The notes under the pieces: model-generated
The model's database searches: none
What the model saw: the letters and a program-made list of their open reading frames with translations, nothing else
Told to the model about the DNA's origin: nothing
Made by a program: the position numbers and the translations under genes
Part shown: positions 58,746-64,000 of the stretch, in pieces
Numbering within the stretch: the first letter of the stretch is position 1
How the letters are laid out: each line of letters opens with the position of its first letter
Assembly: GCA_027485675.1 (NCBI GenBank)
Contig: JAIXQP010000033.1
Coordinates: 124,001 to 188,000, forward strand
Direction of reading: 5' to 3'
Source: Terriglobales bacterium
GTDB lineage: Bacteria; Acidobacteriota; Terriglobia; Bryobacterales; Bryobacteraceae
Length of the DNA stretch: 64,000 nucleotides

Positions 58746-60416
58746 ATGCGCCCCATCCTTGCGCTGTGTCTCGCGGTAGTTACTCTACTCGCCCCTCTTG
58801 ATGCTGCTGTTCCGGTTCGCGCCCGTAAAGCCATGGTTGTCTCTCGTGAGGCCCATGCCACGGACGCTGGTGTATCTGTTCTGAAGTCCGGCGGAAACGC
58901 GGTGGACGCCGCCATCGCCGTCGGCCTGGCGCTGGCGGTGACCCATCCTTCGGCCGGTAACATTGGCGGCGGCGGATTCATGCTGGTCCGCTTCGCCGAT
59001 GGCCGGACTACGTTTATTGACTTCCGCGAACGCGCGCCGGAGAAGGCGACGCGCGACATGTACCTCGATAAAGACGGCAAGCCGACGCGCGACTCGCTGC
59101 TTGGCTGGCGGGCGGCCGGGATCCCCGGCACGGTGCGCGGCTTTGAGCTGGCGCATCAGAAGTACGGCAAGGCCAAATGGGCGACGCTGGTGGCGCCGGC
59201 GGTGAAGCTGGCCAAGCAGGGGTTCCCGGTGAGCTACGGCCTGGCCAATAGCCTCAAGAGTGCGAAGAACCTGCCGCAGTTTGCTGATTCCAAGCGGATC
59301 TTCCAACGCGATGGCAACTACCTCGAACCCGGCGACCGGCTGGTGCAGGCCGAACTCGGGGCGGTTTTGGAGCGGATCCAGAAGGTGGGGCCCAAGGACT
59401 TCTACGAAGGGCAGACCGCGCGGAAGATGGTGGCGGCCATGGAGAAGATGGGCGGCCTGTTCACGTTGAACGACCTCAAGAACTATAAGGCCGTCGAGCG
59501 GACGCCGCTCTCGGGCATGTACCGCGGCCACGAGATCATCACGGCGCCGCCGCCGAGTTCGGGCGGGATTGGCATTCTGCAGATGCTCGGGGTGCTCGAG
59601 AAGACCAAGTACGCGGACTCCGGCGCGGGATCGGCGCAGGCGATCCACTACACCGCTGAAGCGATGCGCCGCTACTACGCGGACCGCTCCGAACACCTCG
59701 GGGACCCGGACTTCTTCACGGTGCCGACCAAGCGGCTGCTGGACCCGCGCTACATTACCAAGCTGCGCGATTCGATTGACCCCAACGCGGCGACCAACTC
59801 CGATCAGATCAAGCCGGGCAATCTGGCGCCATACGAATCCACCGAGACGACGCATTATTCGATCGTCGATGAGGCCGGCAACGCCGTGGCGGTGACCTAC
59901 ACGTTGAACGGCGGTTACGGTTCCGGGGCGACGGTGCCGGGCCTGGGGATTCTGCTCAACAACGAGATGGACGATTTCTCGGTGAAGCCCGGCGCGCCGA
60001 ATATGTATGGGGCGATCGGGGGCGAAGCCAACGCGATTCAGCCGGGCAAGCGGCCGCTGAGTTCGATGAGCCCGAGCATTGTGCTGAAGGACGGCAAGCT
60101 GGCGCTGGTGGTGGGCACGCCGGGTGGCACCCGCATTCTGACCAGTGTCATGCAGGTGATCCAGAACGTGATCGACTTCCGGATGCCAATTCAGAACGCC
60201 GTGAACTTCCCCCGCTTCCATCATCAATGGCGCCCGGATAAGCTGTATCTCGAACCCGGCTTTTCGCCGGACACCCGGCGGCTGCTCGAACAGAAGGGCC
60301 ATACGCTCGAAACCGCCGCCAGCATTTGCGAGATCTCCGCGATTCAGGTGGAGGCCACCGGCTGGCTGGCCGGCGCGGCGGACCCTCGCGTGGAAGGCAA
60401 GGCGGCCGGGTACTAA
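58746..60416 (+). CDS. ggt: Gamma-glutamyltranspeptidase
   Basis: A 556-residue Ntn-hydrolase with a signal peptide (about 1-21, LALCLAVVTLLAPLDA). The precursor self-cleaves before the nucleophile, here predicted as Thr369 in ETTHYSIVD. Other family segments are GNIGGGGFMLVR and AAGIPGTVRGF in the large subunit, and PGKRPLSSMSP and GTPGGTRI in the small subunit. It degrades glutathione and other gamma-glutamyl compounds in the periplasm. It lies 18 bases after rlmB. Confidence 0.95.
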   Translation: MRPILALCLAVVTLLAPLDAAVPVRARKAMVVSREAHATDAGVSVLKSGGNAVDAAIAVGLALAVTHPSAGNIGGGGFMLVRFADGRTTFIDFRERAPEKATRDMYLDKDGKPTRDSLLGWRAAGIPGTVRGFELAHQKYGKAKWATLVAPAVKLAKQGFPVSYGLANSLKSAKNLPQFADSKRIFQRDGNYLEPGDRLVQAELGAVLERIQKVGPKDFYEGQTARKMVAAMEKMGGLFTLNDLKNYKAVERTPLSGMYRGHEIITAPPPSSGGIGILQMLGVLEKTKYADSGAGSAQAIHYTAEAMRRYYADRSEHLGDPDFFTVPTKRLLDPRYITKLRDSIDPNAATNSDQIKPGNLAPYESTETTHYSIVDEAGNAVAVTYTLNGGYGSGATVPGLGILLNNEMDDFSVKPGAPNMYGAIGGEANAIQPGKRPLSSMSPSIVLKDGKLALVVGTPGGTRILTSVMQVIQNVIDFRMPIQNAVNFPRFHHQWRPDKLYLEPGFSPDTRRLLEQKGHTLETAASICEISAIQVEATGWLAGAADPRVEGKAAGY

Positions 60417-60420
60417 CATC

Positions 60421-61251
60421 ATGAATCACGCCGTTTCCACGCACTTTTTCGTCAACCACCGGTTGAATAACGTCTGGCTCGATAAGATCTATGAAGCCGG
60501 CATTCCGGCGGTGGAGATCTTTTGTGCCAAACAGCATCTCGACTGGCACAATAAGGCGCAGATTAATGAACTGGCGCACTGGTTTTCGGACGCCCCGCTG
60601 AAGCTGCACTCGCTGCATTCGCCCATGTTCAACGATGAAGTGTGGGGGCGCACGGGCCCCTCGTCGATCATCAACATCGCCGACCGGAACAAGCCGCGCC
60701 GGATTGCGGCCGTCGACGAGATCAAGCGGGCGCTCGAGATCGCCGACCGGATCCCGTGCCGGTATCTGGTGCAGCATCTGGGCGCGCCGGTGGACGATTT
60801 TGACGAGGGCAAGCTGGAGGCGGCGTTCAGTTCGCTCGAAGAGATCAGCCTGTTTGCGCGGCACCGGGGGGTGGAGGTGCTGCTTGAGAACATCCCGAAC
60901 GGGCTGAGTTCGGCCGAGCGGCTGAACTACTTCCTCGGCATTACGCATCTCAATCTCGGCTACTGTCTCGATGTGGGCCATGCGAATCTCATGGACGGCG
61001 TGGCGCCGACGTTTGAGTTGATGAAAGACCGCATCAAGTCCACGCACGTGCACGATAACAACGGCAAGGACGATAAACATCTCTTTCCTACCTTGGCCGA
61101 AGGCGGCACGGTGAACTGGGCGGAAACCATGAGCCTGCTTCGCTCCCGCGAGCACCAGTATCCTCTCTTGCTTGAACTCAAAGAGAGCCCGGACTTCCAG
61201 CAACCGCTCGAAGCCATCCAACGCATTTTTGAAAACCTGGAGAAACTGTAA
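60421..61251 (+). CDS. Sugar phosphate isomerase/epimerase-like (AP endonuclease 2 family) protein
   Basis: A 276-residue TIM-barrel protein. It contains the metal-site segments VLLENIPNG (Glu), LGYCLDVGHANLMDG (Asp, His), STHVHDNNGKDDKHL (His, Asp) and LLLELKESPDF (Glu) in the order found in xylose-isomerase-like enzymes and endonuclease IV. The specific substrate is unknown. It lies five bases after ggt and abuts asnS (stop TAA followed directly by ATG). Confidence 0.87.
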   Translation: MNHAVSTHFFVNHRLNNVWLDKIYEAGIPAVEIFCAKQHLDWHNKAQINELAHWFSDAPLKLHSLHSPMFNDEVWGRTGPSSIINIADRNKPRRIAAVDEIKRALEIADRIPCRYLVQHLGAPVDDFDEGKLEAAFSSLEEISLFARHRGVEVLLENIPNGLSSAERLNYFLGITHLNLGYCLDVGHANLMDGVAPTFELMKDRIKSTHVHDNNGKDDKHLFPTLAEGGTVNWAETMSLLRSREHQYPLLLELKESPDFQQPLEAIQRIFENLEKL

Positions 61252-62562
61252 ATGTCCCTCGCTCACGTCCGGATCGCGGACATCGCCCAGCACGACGGTC
61301 AAACCGTGACCCTCGCCGGCTGGCTCTATAACCTCCGCAAAAGCGGCAAAATCTGCTTCCCGATTCTGCGGGATGGCTCCGGCATTATCCAATGTGTCGC
61401 CGTGAAGGCCAACCTGCCGGAGGAGACTTTCGAAGCGCTCAAGAATCTGACGCAGGAATCGTCGGTGAAGATCACGGGTAAGGTTCGCGCTGAACAGCGC
61501 GCCACCGGCGGCTTCGAACTCGACGTCGAGTCCTGCGAGATTCTGCAGCGGGTTCCCGAAGAGACGCCGTATCCGATTACGCCGAAGGACCACGGCATCG
61601 ATTTTCTGATGGACCATCGCCATCTGTGGCTGCGTTCGCGGCGGCAGTTCGCGATTGGGAAAGTGCGGCACGAGGTGATCAAAGCTACGCGCGACTACTT
61701 CGACGAGAACGGCTTCACGCTGGTGGATTGCCCGATCTTTACGCCGGCGGCCTGCGAGGGGACGACGACCCTGTTCGAGGTCGATTACTTCGAAGACGAG
61801 AAGGTGTATCTCACGCAGTCCGGGCAGTTATACAACGAAGCGAACGCCATGGCGTTCGGGAAGGTGTACTGCTTCGGCCCGACCTTCCGGGCGGAGAAGT
61901 CGAAGACGCGCCGGCACCTGACCGAGTTCTGGATGGTGGAGCCGGAGATGGCCTATGCCACGCTCGAGGACGTGAAGGAGTTGGCCGAAGGGCTCGTCTG
62001 CTTCATTGTGCAGCGGGTGCTGGCCAATCGCCGGACGGAGCTCGCGATTCTCGAACGCGACGTTTCGAAGCTCGAAGCGATCACCGGGCCGTTCCCGCGG
62101 ATCAGCTACGACGAGGCGGTGAAGATCCTGCAGCGCAAGGGCAGCGAGATCGAGTGGGGCAGCGACTTTGGCGGGACCGATGAGACGTTGCTGGCCGAAG
62201 AGTTCGACCGGCCGGTGTTGGTTGAAAAGTATCCGGCGCAGGTGAAGGCGTTCTACTTCCAGCCGGATAGCGAGCGGCCGGAACTCGCGCTCGGCGTCGA
62301 TATGCTGGCGCCGGAGGGATATGGCGAGATCATCGGCGGCGGGCAGCGGATCCACGACTATGACCTGTTGCTGAAGCGGATTGAAGAGCATCATCTGCCG
62401 AAGGAAGCGTTTGACTGGTACTTGGACCTGCGCCGCTTCGGCAGCGTGCCGCACGCTGGTTTTGGCATGGGTATTGAGCGGTGCGTGGCGTGGATGTGCG
62501 GCCTCGAACATATCCGGGAGACGATCGCTTATCCCCGGATGCTCTACCGGACGAGGCCCTAG
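61252..62562 (+). CDS. asnS: Asparaginyl-tRNA synthetase
   Basis: A 436-residue class II synthetase. It has an N-terminal OB-fold ([18 protein letters not shown] at about 19-36) and motifs 2 and 3 of the Asp/Asn group ([20 protein letters not shown] and [15 protein letters not shown]). The bacterial AspRS insertion domain is absent, and the [12 protein letters not shown] segment is AsnRS-like, which separates it from aspS. Direct Asn-tRNA charging implies a discriminating AspRS is sufficient. It abuts the preceding isomerase gene and its TAG overlaps the arginase GTG. Confidence 0.93.
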   Translation: MSLAHVRIADIAQHDGQTVTLAGWLYNLRKSGKICFPILRDGSGIIQCVAVKANLPEETFEALKNLTQESSVKITGKVRAEQRATGGFELDVESCEILQRVPEETPYPITPKDHGIDFLMDHRHLWLRSRRQFAIGKVRHEVIKATRDYFDENGFTLVDCPIFTPAACEGTTTLFEVDYFEDEKVYLTQSGQLYNEANAMAFGKVYCFGPTFRAEKSKTRRHLTEFWMVEPEMAYATLEDVKELAEGLVCFIVQRVLANRRTELAILERDVSKLEAITGPFPRISYDEAVKILQRKGSEIEWGSDFGGTDETLLAEEFDRPVLVEKYPAQVKAFYFQPDSERPELALGVDMLAPEGYGEIIGGGQRIHDYDLLLKRIEEHHLPKEAFDWYLDLRRFGSVPHAGFGMGIERCVAWMCGLEHIRETIAYPRMLYRTRP

Positions 62563-63479
62563 TGCATTCGAAATCGACCATCGCCATTATCGGCGCGCCG
62601 GTGGACCTGGGCGCGGGACGCCGCGGCGTCGACATGGGGCCTTCGGCGATTCGCGTCGCCGGCCTGGGGCGGCGTTTGGCCGCCCTTGGCTACACGATTG
62701 AAGATCGGGGCAACGTGGCCGTGGAGCAGGCGGAGGCGATTCCGGCGGGGCCGGCGAACTCGCACCATCTGCCCGAGATCGCCGACGCCTGCGGGCGCGT
62801 GGCCGCGTTGGTGACGGCGGTGCTCGAACAGGGGAAGCTGCCGCTGATCCTGGGCGGGGACCATTCGATTTCGGCCGGTTCGGTGAGCGGTGTGGCGCAG
62901 TTTTACCAGCAACGAAACGAAGCCATTGGGATTATCTGGATGGATGCCCACGCGGATATGAACACGCCGGAGACGACGCCGAGCGGCAATGTGCATGGGA
63001 TGCCGCTGGCTTCGTTGATTGGCGATGGTCCGCCGGAGCTTGTGAATCTGGGCGGGTTTTCGCCGAAGGTGGATCCGCGGAACGTGGCGATTATTGGGCT
63101 GCGCGATGTGGATGCGCTGGAGGCCCGGCATGTGAAGGCGACGGGCGTCCGCGCGTTCACGATGCGGGATATTGACGAGCGGGGCATGCCGGCGGTGATG
63201 CAGGAGGCGATTGCGCTGGCGAGCGCCGGCACGGCCGGGATCCATCTGAGCTTTGATATGGACTCGATCGACCCGGACGAGGCCCCCGGCGTGGGCACGC
63301 CCGTGCGGGGCGGGCTGAGCTACCGGGAGATGCATCTGGCGATGGAGATTTTGGCTGACTCCGGCCAACTGGTGAGCCTCGAAGTGGTGGAAGTGAATCC
63401 GGTGCTCGATGTGGCTAACCGAACCGCTGATCTCGCCGTCGAAGTGTTGACGTCGGCCTTAGGAAAGAAAATTCTGTGA
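62562..63479 (+). CDS. rocF: Arginase
   Basis: A 305-residue ureohydrolase that splits arginine into ornithine and urea. The start is the GTG at 62562 overlapping the asnS TAG; the frame stays open upstream but lies within asnS. Metal ligands for the two Mn ions are His101 (GGDHS), Asp128, His130 and Asp132 (DAHADMN), and the later Asp pair in SFDMDSIDP. PGVGTPVRGGLSYREMH is the arginase ending. Arginase rather than agmatinase is favoured by this ending and by the N-terminal GAPVDLGAGRRGVDMGP. Confidence 0.93.
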   Translation: MHSKSTIAIIGAPVDLGAGRRGVDMGPSAIRVAGLGRRLAALGYTIEDRGNVAVEQAEAIPAGPANSHHLPEIADACGRVAALVTAVLEQGKLPLILGGDHSISAGSVSGVAQFYQQRNEAIGIIWMDAHADMNTPETTPSGNVHGMPLASLIGDGPPELVNLGGFSPKVDPRNVAIIGLRDVDALEARHVKATGVRAFTMRDIDERGMPAVMQEAIALASAGTAGIHLSFDMDSIDPDEAPGVGTPVRGGLSYREMHLAMEILADSGQLVSLEVVEVNPVLDVANRTADLAVEVLTSALGKKIL

Positions 63480-64000
63480 AAATGCGCGTTGCAGTTCTTC
63501 AAGGCGGCCGGAGCGGCGAACATGAGATTTCGCTGCGTTCGGCCAAATCCGTCTCGGCGGCGCTGGCCGCCAATGGCCACGAGGTTGTGCCGTACGTCAT
63601 CTCGCTCGAAGGCAGGTGGAGCCCGGCTCCGCTGCTGCCGGAGCCGGGGGCGAATCCGGGCATTGACGTCGTCTTCCCGGTGCTCCACGGCACCTTCGGC
63701 GAGGATGGCACCGTGCAGGGGCTGCTGGAGCTGGCTGATTTGCCGTACGTGGGGCCGGGGGTGATGGCGTCCGCGCTGGCGATGGATAAGGAGCTGCTGA
63801 AGCGGGTCTGCGCCGAGCGGGGGCTGCCGGTGACGGAGTACGTGACGCAGTACCGGGGCGCGTTGGACCCCTACGCGATCGAGGCCGTTTTTGCCTACCC
63901 GGTGTTTGTGAAGCCGGCGAACCTGGGCAGTTCGGTGGGCATCTCAAAGGCGCACGACCATGCCGAACTGGTGGCGGCGCTCGAGTTCGCGGCGCGTTAT
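63476..64000 (+). CDS. ddl: D-alanine--D-alanine ligase (partial, 3' end outside window)
   Basis: The first 175 codons are present and the frame runs off the end of the window. The N-terminal domain reads VLQGGRSGEHEISLRSAKSV, the standard Ddl glycine-rich loop with the EHE.S motif, followed by FPVLHGTFGEDGTVQGLLEL and PYVGPGVMASALAMDKELLK, and FVKPANLGSSVGISK of the ATP-grasp domain. Ddl makes the D-Ala-D-Ala dipeptide for peptidoglycan. The GTG at 63476 (overlapping the arginase TGA) is eight bases after AGGAAAG and is preferred; an ATG at 63482 is possible. Confidence 0.95.
   Translation, partial: MKMRVAVLQGGRSGEHEISLRSAKSVSAALAANGHEVVPYVISLEGRWSPAPLLPEPGANPGIDVVFPVLHGTFGEDGTVQGLLELADLPYVGPGVMASALAMDKELLKRVCAERGLPVTEYVTQYRGALDPYAIEAVFAYPVFVKPANLGSSVGISKAHDHAELVAALEFAARY

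Overview
The window looks like chromosomal DNA from a high-GC member of the Acidobacteriota, most likely the Bryobacterales/Solibacter group. The support is indirect: two Tat-exported Gfo/Idh/MocA oxidoreductases, a Solibacter-style C-terminal domain fused to an intradiol dioxygenase, a Reg_prop/Y_Y_Y hybrid sensor kinase, a selenocysteine peroxiredoxin, and a secreted Pro-rich repeat peptide. No rRNA, tRNA, insertion sequence, prophage or CRISPR array was seen.

Layout. 1-2.0 kb: end of a Tad pilus operon (cpaF, tadB, tadC). 2.0-6.8 kb (minus): CoA-binding protein, rluB, scpB, scpA and a secreted S9 peptidase. 6.8-11.1 kb (plus): gamma-carbonic anhydrase-like protein, hisS, OsmC-like protein and aspS, ending in a strong terminator. 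11.2-14.8 kb (minus): Gfo/Idh oxidoreductase, a multi-pass membrane protein, a secreted peptide with four near-identical 16-residue repeats, and an ExeA-like ATPase. 14.9-19.5 kb (minus): a compact five-gene type III-A CRISPR effector operon, cas10-csm2-csm3-csm4-csm5. 19.5-26.1 kb (plus): rluD, a fasciclin-domain protein, a very large hybrid histidine kinase and the dioxygenase fusion. 26.1-31.9 kb (minus): Wzt-like ABC ATPase, POT transporter, M24 peptidase, degenerate GH31 protein and an in-frame-UGA peroxiredoxin. 31.9-36.5 kb: a small nucleotidyltransferase-like protein, a DUF481 outer-membrane protein with a structured leader, a second Gfo/Idh protein, and cdsA/plsC/small membrane protein. 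36.5-36.9 kb is a G-rich repeat tract. 36.9-40.3 kb (minus): a three-gene overlapping phospholipid-type operon. 40.4-44.8 kb (plus): a membrane acyltransferase, an ARC/Mpa-like AAA ATPase, glgA and trxA. The rest holds ilvD, an exported-looking 2-hydroxyacid dehydrogenase, proC, a PIG-L deacetylase, a TonB-dependent receptor, two TPR proteins, rnc, two convergent MotA/MotB pairs with FlbD, a MerR regulator, rlmB, ggt, a sugar isomerase, asnS, arginase and the start of ddl.

The two most notable systems are these. (1) The Csm operon keeps an intact Csm3 cleavage Asp and the Cas10 GGDD cyclase motif. Its Cas10 is only about 450 aa, with no room for the HD nuclease and no zinc-finger cysteines, and there is no cas6, csm6, cas1/2 or array in the window. 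(2) The peroxiredoxin has UGA at the peroxidatic cysteine codon, followed 15 nt later by a perfect 8-bp hairpin with a GGC loop, which fits a bacterial SECIS. A visible strand-composition switch near 19.5 kb (C-rich plus strand to the left, G-rich to the right, regardless of gene orientation) may mark a replication-related or rearrangement boundary.
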